Source of the DNA: Jacaranda mimosifolia
Taxonomy: Eukaryota > Streptophyta > Magnoliopsida > Lamiales > Bignoniaceae
Length of the DNA: 64,000 bases
Reading direction: 5' to 3'
Assembly (NCBI GenBank): GCA_018894105.1
Contig: CM032120.1
Location: 28,542,710 to 28,606,709, forward strand
The notes under the pieces are model-generated. The model made no database searches and was not told the origin of the DNA. It was given only the letters and a program-made list of their open reading frames with translations. Of this stretch, positions 1-15,240 are shown piece by piece (position 1 is the first letter of the stretch; the number at the start of each line of letters is the position of its first letter). Both the position numbers and the translations under genes were made by a program.

Positions 1-1132
1 TTGGGGTAAGGAAAAATCAATTTACTTTCTTTATCTTCCAGTGAATGCATGGTTTTCTTTTGCCGTTGAACCGCTACAATTAAGTCATGCATGTGAAATT
101 GGAAAATGGCATTTGATTGGTGAAATTATTTTGACTCCTAGTAGTGGAAAGCATCTCGAGAATTGATGATGTCCATGGTTAGATTTTCTCTTGGGAATTA
201 TTTAATAATAGAAGTTAACATTAATTTGTCCACTTAAAGTAAAGGATTAGATTAAAGTGTTGTGAGCACATGGCATAGTATACCTTTTCTTGATCACAAA
301 TACTACATACCCCAAACACGTACCCAACACTTTTTCCTCATTAAACTGGCATAACAAATTAGGGTAACCTAACCCACCCACTGTTAGTTTTAGTCGGATT
401 ATATAAATAACCCTGTTCTTTTGATTTGCATTTTCTTTCCTTTCCGCTGAGCATTAAAATGTAGGCATATTGAGTTATAGATATGAAATCAGGCAGATTA
501 AATAACGCATGGGTAATGTTGTCTGTGTGTGTATATATATATATATATATATGCACATGACGATAAGGAATGATATTTGAATTCATATATATATATATAT
601 AGAACAAATCCAATTGATTAAGTATATTTAGGATTTAATTTTAGTGTGTTTGAGAGTTTAGGTTTAATTGTTTTGAAACTGATAATTATTGGTATACAAA
701 AAGGCGTGGATAATTTGATTTCCATAGTTATACTAATGACATGGTATTGTGTACGATGTAAATGGGGTACAATTGAGGTTCTATAGATTATATATTAATT
801 AAGTTAATAATACAATTAATTCGGCAGGTGTGCCAAGACTTGATTCGATAAAGCCAACTCTTGATTCGATCGATAAGTGAGGTGAGTGTCTAAACTTATA
901 AATACTATATATTGCTATGTTTCAAAATCCAGAAGGATATATGCTATTATATAATTGTTCATGAATTGTTTTCAACTTACACTACACTACATATGTATTC
1001 CACTGCGCACAAAAAGAAATCCTTTTTCTTGTTTTATTTTCGCACAAAAAGAAATATTTTGCTTGTTTTAATTTTGGAAAAAGAAACTCATGCTTTATGA
1101 TTTTAATGCTTCTAGACTACCAATTAAATTCG
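1..1132. other. Intergenic, AT-rich, with (TG)n(TA)n microsatellites
   Basis: I see no supportable gene here. Two simple repeats stand out: TG/TA dinucleotides at 521-552 and a TA run at 584-601. The short open frames are low-complexity and show no conserved motif. Confidence 0.6.
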
Positions 1133-1978
1133 ATGATCAACTGATTACTGTTACTGTTGCTGCTACTGTTACTGTTAGTTGGATCCAACTTGGTCTGGGT
1201 GTGCGAGGGACTTCACTAGGCAGCAGCGGGCTAGCCGGTTGAACCCCAAGCCCCTATGGCCTAATCCCCCAGTGCACAACAGAAGCCGTTTGTGGCTGAG
1301 GTGGGTCGTAGGAATTCCCGGGGACGCTCGAGCACTGTTTGGCAAGGTCGCACCTTGCCCGGAGCGATAAGGGATTATTACGGTGGGAGTCATAAGGTTG
1401 ACTGGCTACAGCAAAACTGACTGATCATCGTGTTTAAGTTGATAGTTTGGGAAATTATTTAACAAAGTTTTGATTGGATACTGCTTGATCGTTTATAGAT
1501 TTCCCAACGGTTATTGCTAGACTGTTTTATGAGTTCCTTTTTATAATACTAAAAAATTTCTACTGTACAAAATTTCAATTCAATAACTCACTCCACACAC
1601 ACTTAGCACTCACTGAGTCTTTACTCACACTCTTTTCTTTTCTCTAACTTCCTTCTGGCAGACATAGACCCTAGTCCTAGTGAGGAGGTGGATCCTGCAT
1701 GATGAAAACCAAGAGTGAAGACGTAGTTTTGGAATTATTTTTAGCAGATTAGTATATCTTATATTAAGTTCATTAGTTTCGTTTTATTTGTTTTTGGATC
1801 TCATTGTGTCTAGTTCCGGAAAGATTTTGATACTTGGAGTTTCATGTTGTGAGTTTGCTAAGAATTGGACGAGTTCTTATTTAACTTTATGATTTTGGAT
1901 TGTTAGATTTATTTATTTGGGATTAAATTTCACGCTTAATTTCTAGTATAAAATGATTTAATTTTTGGGGCGTGACAC
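1133..1978 (+). repeat. Candidate solo LTR of a Ty3/gypsy element
   Basis: The block begins TGATCAACTG and ends GGGGCGTGACA, an ending common in plant gypsy LTRs. A GC-rich stretch (about 1180-1370) is followed by an AT-rich tail, as in such LTRs. No primer-binding site or coding frame follows, so I read it as a solo LTR. The bases TTCG lie near both ends (just before 1132 and after 1979), but the offset is not perfect, so the target duplication is unproven. Sequence immediately right of it (1982-2040) resembles 26,104-26,160, where nothing like this LTR is present, which supports an insertion. Confidence 0.45.
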
Positions 1979-4243
1979 TTCGTATCCATTGCAGACCCAG
2001 GTAGTGAAAATATGAGATAGGGTTTTGCGTCTCGTAAATATTTCCGATTGAGTTAGCAATGCATCAATAAGAAAATCCATACCTGAATGTTTTTCTCTTT
2101 GTTGCATTAGTATCATTATGTTTTCAGGAGTAAAAACGTTGAAATATTATTTTCTCATTTGTTTTATTTGTCCATGTGTTGAATTAAATATGCAGAATAA
2201 AAAAGACAACTTTTTTTTGGGTAGATTTTCTTGGTTGCTGCTTTTTGGCTGTGGTTGTACACTTCTGAACCGCATAGCCTCATTGAATACGTATTAATAT
2301 TTTTCATAAGTTAGTCTTATGTTTTTCAAACATTGGAGCAGCTAAGCTCCTGCACAATCATCAGAGTAAAAGGAAACAGAGCATGGTATTTTCTATTCTA
2401 TTTTTTTAAGTGTAGAATGATCTGTATTTTCATCTCTTCACCTTGAAGAATACCACTAACATTTTTACTTCAATTCATATATCTCTATGGTATTCTCATC
2501 CTTTCTGCCTTACTACAATGTGATAAAAGATGTTAAAAATTGTTCTTGTGTGGGGAGCGCCTATAGTACCAAAATTGATTCAGGAAAGAATAAGGAATGG
2601 TTCAGATTTTTCCAATTGCCTGGTTGCGGTGGTTAATGGCGGGCTATGAGAAAGACCATATGTGGGCACCAAGATGGTATTTTACTTCAGTAGCCGACAT
2701 ATTCACCATTATGTTCGCACTAATCGACGAGCATTTAGATTGCCCCAACTACTACTGCATGAAAACAACTTCTCAAGAAGTCAAAAAAAATAAGGTTGAT
2801 AAAATGGTCATTTGAAGTAATTTTCTTTCTGTCATTTCTATCTAACAAAAATATCCTATGTTTTTTAGCTTTAGCAATGCCTTGATTATCCTGATCTTTG
2901 CCTGCTGAAACAGGATGAAACCTTTTGAGAGTGACTCCTGAAACAGTTGAGCTGTGAAGATTTCAATTATCAGGTTACAGTTACACTATTGGAATGCTTG
3001 ATGGTAGTTATTCCGTGTAACTTAGATAGAAAATTTGCATCTTATGTCTAGGTATATTTTTTATTAATATTGCTTTGGTTTTAGTATGTACCTTTCCAGC
3101 ATCCTAGTTGCTAAAGCTTTTGAGGTTGAGTTTTAGGAATGTTGAAAGAAATTTCAACTTGATAAGTACAGATGATCATTCTTCTAAAACTGTTTGATGA
3201 TTGTTTCAGGCATATAGCGCTGCACTAGAATTGCAAGAGATTTCATGAAGAACCTGATAACTTATGATGCAGAGAATGGTGGATAATTGATGAAACAGGT
3301 TCAATTAACAATTTAAAATTGGTGTCTGCAGACTAAACAGAGGTTTTCCAGATCACAGGGCGACTGGAAAGGATTATGTGGCTTTATCATATGTAAGACG
3401 TAAATGTCATTAACAACTTTGCAAGAAATCTGGTTAGCCATCTGCCCTAATCTGATCAAGTTGGCTTTCTGGGCTGTATTATTATTATTATTCATTTTGG
3501 AAGGATTGAAATGTTTAATAAGCGTCTTACATCTTGTTTATGTGAAGCATTCATTTTATAGTAGTTTACTCGTGTATTGTTGTCCTACTTATTCATATTG
3601 CCATATGTTGTCTCTTGATGTCACAGTCCAACTTAATATTGGGCTTTATTTATTTATTTTTAATCGCACTAATTTATACACATCAAACAATTTGCTAGAT
3701 TTGTACATTTGATCTTAGTGATATAAACGTCGCTAAACTACGAACCACTTGAATAAAGTCACACTAATGTTTGGAATTAAAAATAAAATTTATTATAGGT
3801 AAAATTACAAACTATAAGTTTAAATAGATATTCATCATTTTTTAATCACCGAGCCAATTTTTGTTAGAAGAGTTGGATCTGTAGAATGAAGACATGGCCA
3901 GATTAGTGTGTGGAGGTGATGTTTCATTTTGAAAAAATATGTGATTTATTTGTTTTTAATGTAAAATTAACAAGTATTATAAAAATTATTAATATTTCTT
4001 TTAAAAATGAGGTATCTATTTAGAATCTAATCTCAGTTTTATTTCAAAAAAAATGAAAGGGAGAAAAAACAATTTTTTTGGTGTGAAGAATGCAAACGCA
4101 TTTCCCCCTAGTATTAAGAGAAAAAAAGGCCAAGACGCGTGTGGTTCCGCGGCCAGCAACTTTTGACCAGTCAGAGGGGCACAATTGTAATTTGACAAGG
4201 TGGAGCGCCGCGCGCCCGCCGCCTCAAAGCCACGCTCCTTTTA
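1979..4243. other. Intergenic, upstream of cytochrome c
   Basis: No gene is supportable. Positions 1982-2040 are recognisably similar to 26,104-26,160 upstream of the cytochrome c pseudogene, so this stretch belongs to the duplicated locus. A 72-codon frame at 2597-2815 has no motif I recognise. Confidence 0.5.
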
Positions 4244-4294
4244 ATGTTCGCCTCCATGAATGCTAGAAGCTTCTCGTTGCTTTGTCTTTCTTGA
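4244..4294 (+). promoter_or_regulatory. Possible uORF in the cytochrome c 5' leader
   Basis: A 16-codon frame starts at ATG 4244, has a second in-frame ATG at 4256, and stops with TGA at 4292-4294, about 76 bases before the cytochrome c ATG. It matters only if transcription starts upstream of 4244, which the sequence does not show. There is no clear TATA box close by. Confidence 0.3.
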
Positions 4295-4358
4295 TTTATT
4301 CATTCCCACTTCCAAATCTTTGTCCCAAATTTTGCATTAAGTTTTGTTTCCTTCATAG

Positions 4359-7968
<3,610 letters not shown>

Positions 7969-9374
7969 AGACACTTTTTTGTGGAGAGCAATTACATTTT
8001 CTGACAGTTGGAGATATACTTGCCATTGATCCCATTTGGGAATTTTTATATTTTCCATGTCGACGTAGTTAAATCATAAATGATACTTCAATGAATAAGA
8101 GCATATCTCTGTGCTGCACCTTTTGGTCTCTTGACATATGCCAGCAGTAGAGAATTTTTATTGCCTTTGATGGCCCTGATTCTTTTTCCCCCACATAATT
8201 GAAAATTTGTTGTTAAAGATATAAATAAATTGCACCTTCATCAAAGGGTGGTGCTTTTATGACTTCCAGTACTGGTTGTTTAGACATGTTCTTGGGTGTT
8301 TTTTAGATTATCATTCGAGCTACATGTGCTGGGCTGTTGTGGGTTGAAAATTCTTGTGATTATCAATGTTCCCCTATGTAGGTGTTTGTTGAGGAGTTTA
8401 AAGGCTTGTCCAACAGTGGGCAATTCACCAGGATGGTGGAAGTTGCTTTAGTGGGAAATAATTACTTCCAGGATTAGGTCTTGAAGGTCATACGCACCAC
8501 CGATTCCTGCTAGTAATGCGTCCTCTGGGTCCCTGAATTAGATGCATTAGTTGCTTGCTGAATTCCTTGTCAGATAATGTTTTTGGAGTTTACAAGTAGA
8601 GCTTTTTTTCTTTGACCCGACCCTTCATGCAGGTTTTATTGCATAACTAGTCGGCAGTTTAACATTCATATTGGCTTGAAATCATGGATGCTATTTGTGC
8701 TCTATTTCTCTGAGGGAAGAATTAGAATAGTCAAGTAATTTGCCAGGTTTGTCCATATAACTCTATATTCTCTGGAATTATGCAATTTGTTGGTGCAATC
8801 AAGATTTTCATTTTGCTGGTAAAGTATTTAACATCATGGTTAAAGGCGTGGAGATTCCCTATAGGAAAGCTACAAATAAAGGTTTTTGTCAACGAAGTTT
8901 TAGCCAATCATAATCATGGCATCATAGTTGAGCAATTTGGGGAGCCAGTGTTGTTGGTTTAGGTCTTATGTGCCATGATCAGGGGTGTACGCGGATGATT
9001 AATAAGATCGTTTATGTCTTATGTGCCATGATTAGGTGGATAGCTAATAAGATTGAAATTCGTATATGTTGGTTGACGAAAAAGTAAATTATTAAATGCA
9101 TAGGAAATGTTTGATTATGTTTTATGGATGGTTATCTTATATGTTTTGGGGAAATGAATTTTGGAGATGGAGTTGGAGAGTGTAAAAGTAGTATTTGAGA
9201 ATGTGATGAATTTTTGTTATGCTTCGAGCAATAGTTAGAAATATTTTGGAGAGTATTTGTATGTTTGTGTACATTTTGAGGGGAGGCATTCACAGTCAAG
9301 TCAAAGCTTTTGTTGGGTGTTCGGGATGAAAATGGAATGTTGTAATATTTTTTATTTTGTGAATAATAGTATAC

Positions 9375-9422
<48 letters not shown>

Positions 9423-9554
9423 GGGGGGTTTGGGGGGATAATGAAGGAAAGAAGAGGGTCAAGAATTCATATCATTGTAAAGTTAAGAAATGATTAAAAA
9501 TAAAATTTAAAAAGACAGATGAAAGTAAATTGGGATTAAGGAAAATAAATTTTG
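7969..9554. other. Cytochrome c 3' flank and intergenic
   Basis: The 3'-UTR follows the stop codon, with possible poly(A) signals AATAAG near 8093 and AATAAA near 8224. The first part has a degenerate counterpart after the pseudogene (27,362-27,575). A 53-bp near-duplication sits at 8964-9065 (TCTTATGTGCCATGAT occurs twice). I see no other gene. Confidence 0.5.
9375..9418. repeat. (GT)n(GA)n compound microsatellite
   Basis: A GT run passes directly into a GA run. It generates a spurious arginine/glutamate-rich frame that I do not count as a gene. Confidence 0.9.
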
Positions 9555-9870
9555 TGTTGTAAAATAATGCCAAGATAATTAAACTTGACTGATGAAAATA
9601 TGAAATATAATAAAAGAGAATAAGACAAAGAGATATAGGTAGGAATTCAATAAGCCTTTTGATTAGCTTCTGTTGTATTTCTTCCTTCCAAATGAGGTTC
9701 CAAAACCCTCAATTTATAGAGTTACAAAATGGGGGATTCATAAATGATCATAAATTGAATCACATAGTTCAACAAATTTTATTTATGAATTACGAAGATC
9801 AAGGAATTCAAGGGGGATGAATGTGAGTTGAGAATGTAAATGGACATCCACAATTAATATATTCATAACA
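9555..9870 (-). repeat. Copia 3' LTR
   Basis: Partner of 13,854-14,169. On the minus strand a purine tract (AAGGGGGAG, within 9871-9887) abuts it, the expected polypurine primer for plus-strand synthesis. Confidence 0.95.
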
Positions 9871-9997
9871 CTCCCCCTTGGATGTCCATTACACAGAGAA
9901 TATGCCTCGTTAAAACCTTACTAAGAAAAAACCCAGTGGGAAAAAAAAACTTAGTGAAGGAAAAAGAGTACACTATTCAAAGTGTTTAATCAAATAC

Positions 9998-11100
9998 TCA
10001 CTCTCCCTGATTAGAAGACTTACAGAGATCTTTAAGCCGACGCATCCCAATTCCTTTTACCAATTTCTCAAATGTTGCGGTCGATAGAGCCTTGGTAAAT
10101 AAATCTGCAAGATTTTCACTTGATCGGATTTGTTGCACATCAACTTCACCATTCTTTTGAAGATCGTGTGTAAAAAAGAATTTTGGTGAAATATGTTTGG
10201 TTCTATCACCCTTGATGTATCCACCTTTTAATTGAGCTATGCAAGCAGCATTGTCTTCAAATAAAACTGTAGGAGTATCTTCCTTAGAGGATAACCCACA
10301 ATTCTTCTGGATGTAGTGACTAATTGACCTTAACCAAACACATTCTTGGCTTGCTTCATGAATTGCTATAATCTCAGCATGATTTGAAGTAGCGGTGATA
10401 GATTGTTTTGTAGACCTCCATGATATAGCAGTACCACCACAAGTGAACTATATGCTTCAGGCATTTTAAATCCTTCAGGGATTTTCATGTATATATTGTT
10501 GTCCAATGTTCCGTATAGATAAGCAGTAACTACATCCATCAAACGCATTTCAAGTTTTTCATGCATTACCAAGGTCACAAGATATCGCAACGTAATCATA
10601 TCCACTACAGGTGAATATATTTCAGCATAATCAAGACCTGGCCTTTGCGAAAACCCTTGTGCTACAAGTCGTGCTTTATATCGCACAATTTCATTTTTCT
10701 CATTTCGTTTTCGCACAAAAACCCATTTATATCCTACGGGTTTTATCCCATCAGGAGTTTAGACTACAGGTCCAAAAACTTTACGTTTAGAGAGTGAATC
10801 CAATTCAGATTGAATTGCAACTCTCCATTTTGGCCAATCACTTCTGTGCCGACATTCCTTAACCGATTTAGGTTCTGGATCCTCAATTTCTTCCATAATT
10901 TCAAATGCTACATTATATGCCAAAATATCATCAATAATCGTTTCCACTCGGTTCCAACATTTCCTGGTATTGACAAAATTTATAGAAGTTTCATTTATAT
11001 GATCTTCAGGATCTTGAAACTTGTGCTCTTCAGGAGCTAGATTTTGTTTTCCAGGAACTTGACTTTTGTCACCAGGGATCTCATGGAGATCTTTATTCAG
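9998..11100 (-). pseudogene. Copia RT remnant joined to RNase H
   Basis: The same frame continues with RT start motifs (KWRVAIQSELDSL, then KARLVAQGFSQRPGLDY and YSPVVDMITLRYL), broken by a stop near 10,759. After PEGFKMPEAY (about 10,450) the sequence jumps straight to the RNase H/C-terminal part in a shifted frame (GTAISWRSTKQS, then FEDNAACIAQLKGGY and HISPKFFFTHDL, ending at a stop at 9998-10,000). The RT palm with the YVDD catalytic loop, the thumb and the front of RNase H are missing. Confidence 0.9.
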
Positions 11101-13070
11101 TTATTTCAATTGAACATTTTGATAAATAGATCCTTTCTTCTTACGCGGATTTTTATCTTTGGAACCAAGAGGTCTTCCACGCTTCAGGCGTGCTTTAAGT
11201 TCATTTGCAGTAGCATTTGTAGATTGTCCTACAGGGACATCTATCTTAATTGGCACATTTTCTGCAGGAATATGTGATTTTGTAACTCTTCTAGAGTCGG
11301 AAAATGCATCAGGCAATTGATTTGCAATTCTTTGCAAATGTATTATTCTCTGAACTTCAAGTTCACAAGATTTTGTATGAGGATCAAGAAATTCAAGTGA
11401 TGAATTATTCCACGTGATTTCCTTTTTCGGTTGATCATTTCCTCCCCCTAATGTTGGGAAATTAGACTCATCAAAATGACAATCTGCAAATTTTGCAGTA
11501 AATACATCACCTGTTAAGGGTTCAAGATATCGAATGATAGAAGGCGAATCATACCCAATATATATTCCCAATCTTCTCTGAGGTCCCATTTTAGTGCATT
11601 GTGGTGTCTCTACAGGGACATAAACTGCACATCCAAAAATTCTCAAATGGGATATATTTGGCTCAAAACCAAAGGCCAACTGTAGAGGGGAGTATGTATG
11701 ATAATTTGTCGGCCTTAATCGAATGAGTGTTGCTGCATGTAAAATAGCATGTCCCCAAGCAGATATAGGGAGTTTGGTTCTCATTAACAATGGTCTAGCA
11801 ATTAATTGCAAGCGTTTGATCAATGATTCAGCTAAACCATTTTGTGTGTGAACATAAGCTACAGGATGTTCAACACTAATACCGATTGACATGCAATAGT
11901 CATCAAAAGCACGAGACGAATATTCACCAGCATTATCTAATCGGATTTTCTTTATTGGATATTCTGGAAACTGTGCTCTTAATTTGATAATTTGAGCAAG
12001 TAATCTTGCAAACGCCAGGTTGCGAGTTGATAACAAACAAACATGTGACCACCTTGTAGATGCATCAATTAACACCATAAAATATCTAAAAGGTCCACAT
12101 GTTGGATGAATAGGTCCACATATGTCACCGTGGATCCTTTCCAGAAATCCTGGGGATTCAGCCCCCACTTTAATTGGTGAAGATCTCGTGATAAATTTTC
12201 CTTGAGAACAAGCAACACATGTAAATTCATTTGGTTTCAATACCTTTTGATTCTTCAAAGAATGGCCATGTGAATTTTCAATTATTCTTCTCATCATTAT
12301 TGACCCAGGATGCCCTAGACGATCATGCCAAATTATAAAATCTTTGGAATCAGTAAACTTCTGGTTTACTAAATGATACATCTCAATTGCATAAATCTTG
12401 GTGCAATATAGGCCAGATGAAAGAGAGGGGAATTTTTCTACCACATGTTGGTTCTTAGTAATGCACAAATATTCAACATTCGAGTCATTCATAGTCTCAA
12501 TATGATATCCATTTCTGCGGATATCTTTAAAACTTAACAAATTTTTTCGGGACTTAGAAGAAAATAGTGCATTATCTATAACCAATTTTGTTCCTTCAGG
12601 GAGCCATATATTTGCTCTACCGGAGCCTTCAATTAATTTTGCACTACCACTTATGGTATTAACATTTGTTTCTTCCAACTTCAGGTGGGAAAAATAATTT
12701 ATATCTTTTAGTATTGTATGGGTAGTACCACTATCAATAAGGCATACATCTTTTTCCCCATTTGTCGATTCCAAATATTTGGCAATTTCCATATCTTCAA
12801 TCAAATGGTCAATTTTTCCTTCTGGGTCTTCAAAGAAATCAGCCACATCAAGATGAGCTATATCAATATCATTAGCATCATTATCAAAATCATCAATTGA
12901 ATTAGTGAAATTCACCTCAACACTTTTATTTTTCTTTTTCAATGATGCTTGATATAGTTCAACAAGATGCTTTGGGGTTCTACAAATACGAGACCAATGT
13001 CCTTTAGCACCGCACCGAAAACAAGAATTATCAGAATCCTTCGAGGATTTCTCAAGTTTTTTTCTCATGA
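11101..13070 (-). pseudogene. Copia pol: zinc knuckle, protease, integrase
   Basis: An open frame covers the knuckle CFRCGAKGHWSRIC (about 13,023), the aspartic protease site CLIDSGTTHT (about 12,735), the pre-integrase HDRLGHPG with downstream CVAC (zinc-binding HHCC), and an integrase core with GDICGP, LDNAGEY and NGLAES. These give the D, D and E metal-binding residues. An ochre stop at 11,101-11,103 interrupts the frame before RT. The frame extends upstream to 13,230, but that part is only the shadow of gag. Everything up to the integrase looks catalytically plausible. Confidence 0.9.
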
Positions 13071-13747
13071 AAATCTTCCTTCTTCTGGAGGACTTCCTTG
13101 CCTTTATGATAAAATGACCCACGGTTACCATTGTTGTAATTTCGATAGTTGTGTCGGCCACGACCACGGCTACGACCATGGCCACGACTACGACCATGAG
13201 TGCGACCAGAATTAGAAAAATTAGTTGCATTCACTTCAGGGAATGGACTAGAGCCAGTTGGTCGGCTCTCATGATTTTTCATCAATAGTTCATTATTTTG
13301 TTCAGCTACAAGAAGACATGAGATCAATTCAGAATATTTTTTAAATCCCTTCTCTCGATATTGCTGCTGCAGGAGCAAATTCGATGCATGGAAGGTAGAG
13401 AAAGTTTTCTCTAACATATCTTCATCGAAAATATTTTCCCCACATAATTTCAATTGGGATGTGATCTTAAACATAGCAGAGTTATACTCGCTTATTGATT
13501 TGAAATCTTGTAGCCGCAAATGTAACCAATCATATCGGGCTTTAGGAAGAACAACCAACTTCAGGTGGTCATATCTTTCCTTCAAATTTTTCCATAGATC
13601 TACAGGATCTTTAACTGTGAGATATTCAATTTTCAAACTCTCATCAAGATAATGACGAAGATGCATTTCAACATCAACAACCCATGATAGATAATTCTTT
13701 CCAGAAATGTCAAGAGGTACAAATTCAAATTTAGTCAGATTAGTCAT
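13052..13747 (-). CDS. Copia gag
   Basis: A 231-residue frame begins MTNLTKFEFVPLDISGKNY and carries the copia gag (UBN2-type) pattern: SWVVDVEMHL early, LWKNLKERYDHLK in the middle, then a basic Gly/Arg-rich tail rich in GRSRGHGRSRGRGR. It forms the cytoplasmic particle. The zinc knuckle that should end it lies in another frame (about 12,985-13,023), so gag is cut from its own RNA-binding motif and from pol by a frame change near 13,060. Plant copia elements normally have one continuous frame, so this is probably damage and not programmed shifting. Confidence 0.85.
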   Translation of the reverse strand: MTNLTKFEFVPLDISGKNYLSWVVDVEMHLRHYLDESLKIEYLTVKDPVDLWKNLKERYDHLKLVVLPKARYDWLHLRLQDFKSISEYNSAMFKITSQLKLCGENIFDEDMLEKTFSTFHASNLLLQQQYREKGFKKYSELISCLLVAEQNNELLMKNHESRPTGSSPFPEVNATNFSNSGRTHGRSRGHGRSRGRGRHNYRNYNNGNRGSFYHKGKEVLQKKEDFHEKKT

Positions 13748-13829
13748 AAGGAAAGAAATAAATAGCCTTACCTTAATATTATCTTGAATTGCTTAAACAA
13801 CAGGGTCTTCAACTTTTACTATATTTCAC

Positions 13830-13853
13830 GAAGGTAGAGTCGTGCTGATAACG
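13830..13853 (-). promoter_or_regulatory. Copia primer-binding region
   Basis: On the minus strand, immediately after the 5' LTR, the sequence reads CGTTATCAGCACGACTC. It resembles the TATCAG-containing tRNA-complementary sites of plant copia elements. Which tRNA primes it is not certain from sequence alone. Confidence 0.6.
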
Positions 13854-14169
13854 TGTTGTAAAATAATGCCAAGATAATTAAACTTGACTGATGAAAATAT
13901 GAAATATAATAAAAGAGAATAAGACAAAGAGATATAGGTAGGAATTCAATAAGCCTTTTGATTAGCTTTTGTTGTATTTCTTCCTTCCAAATGAGGTTCC
14001 AAAACCCTCAATTTATAGAGTTACAAAATGGGGGATTCATAAATGATCATAAATTGAATCACATAGTTCAACAAATTTTATTTATGAATTACGAAGATCA
14101 AGGAATTCAAGGGGGATGAATGTGAGTTGAGAATGTAAATGGACATCCACAATTAATAGATTCATAACA
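13854..14169 (-). repeat. Copia 5' LTR
   Basis: It is upstream of gag on the minus strand. It matches the other LTR at 9555-9870 except for two substitutions that I can see (in the AGCTTYTGTTG stretch and near the terminal ATTAATAKATTC). Confidence 0.95.
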
Positions 14170-14212
14170 TTTTGGACAAATAAATGTGTAGTGGTCAAAT
14201 TGTTTATGGTAG

Positions 14213-15084
14213 TAAGGGTGGTAAATTGGGTTTAGAACCATGGTTTTAATGTGGGTTGGGATCAAGTGGGTTTAATTGGGTTATGAGTTCAAATTGGTGA
14301 AATGAGTTGAAAATGGTTCAAGTCAGTTTCATCCAAAATTTGATTAAAAAAAAAAAAATCCACCAAAAATTAATATGCTATTTTATTATTATATTCTTAC
14401 TTAATTATTAAATTCTCAATGAGAATTTTTGTAAGTAATTATAATTTTTATATATAATTTGAGTTATAATTATTTCAATTACATATCACAATTTATAATA
14501 TAGATACAGATATTAGTGTGGTCACAATTTTTTTTTCTTTTTTTGAAAATAAGATCATCTTAAGAAAATAGATGTGGAGATTTATTATGAAGTTTTCAAA
14601 ATTTGTATTTAAGATTACCTTTCTTTTATTTATAAAATTTAATTGAAATGAGAGTTAGACTATATTGGAATAAATGAGAATGACTAAATAATTAATAAAA
14701 ATTAAGAATTATTTTTTACTTATTCTAAAGTTTTAATATATACATCATGCCAAATGAATGTTGCGTTTGCATTTTGTAATTGCAATTAAAGAGTTTTTAA
14801 TTCGCTACGACTTTCACTTTATTCATTATCTTTTTTATTAATAATAATTGATCAACATACGTAAAAGAAAGATAAAAAATCACAATTTAACAAAATAATA
14901 TAGCAATATATTTAGCCAAAAATTATGATTTTTTTTTTCTTTTTTTGGTATTGGATCCGCCCAAACCCAACCCAATCCATCCCAAATTCACAAATATATA
15001 CCCATTTTGAACCCAACCCGTGTTGAATCCGACCCATAAAGATCCAATCCGTACCCAACCCAATCCACCCATTTGCCATCTGTA
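14213..15084. mobile_element. GGGTTGGG-rich hAT-like element
   Basis: The left end TAAGGGTGGTAAA and the right end (minus strand TACAGATGGCAAA) are imperfect inverted copies of the same family end seen in the cytochrome c intron. Sub-terminal GGGTTGGG and AACCCAACCC tracts are also shared. I could not find a convincing 8-bp target duplication, so the ends are approximate. The copia element inserted only about 40 bp to its left. Confidence 0.5.
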
Positions 15085-15240
15085 CTATGAGGTATAAGTT
15101 GGGCGGCTACTAAAATGTGATTACATCGGTTAAAAATTTAAAAATTGATAATTTTTAGTAAATTTGAATAGATGGATTTGGTGCTTTATTTATTTATTTA
15201 TTTATACACATACATCAAAAGTTCATTAAAATTTAAATTT

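Larger units (their letters stand above)
9555..14169 (-). mobile_element. Ty1/copia LTR retrotransposon, recent, RT-deleted
   Basis: The element is 4,615 bp with two 316-bp LTRs, TG...CA ends and a perfect 5-bp target duplication TTTTG (9550-9554 and 14170-14174). Genes run on the minus strand in the order gag, zinc knuckle, protease, integrase, RT, RNase H, which is the copia order. The LTRs differ at only two sites by eye, so insertion is recent. Damage: a gag-pol frame break near 13,060, stop codons at 11,101-11,103 and near 10,759, and a deletion near 10,440 that removes the RT palm including the catalytic YVDD region. It could only have moved using enzymes supplied in trans, unless the deletion came after insertion. 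Confidence 0.96.

Noticed and set aside
2597..2815. 72-codon frame MVQIFPIAWLRWLMAGYE
   Set aside because: No recognisable domain, no promoter or splice context, and no counterpart in the duplicated copy.
9257..9493. Frame with an RERERERE run
   Set aside because: It is a translation of the GT/GA microsatellite.
11044..13215. Plus-strand open frames opposite the copia element
   Set aside because: They are antisense shadows of gag and pol.
11101..13230. Taking the copia pol frame as starting at 13,230
   Set aside because: The first ~50 residues are an out-of-frame reading of gag's basic tail; true pol sequence begins near 13,070.
14205..15092. An 8-bp target duplication for the second hAT-like element
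   Set aside because: Candidates such as TATGGTAG and CTATGAGG do not match, so I leave the boundaries approximate.
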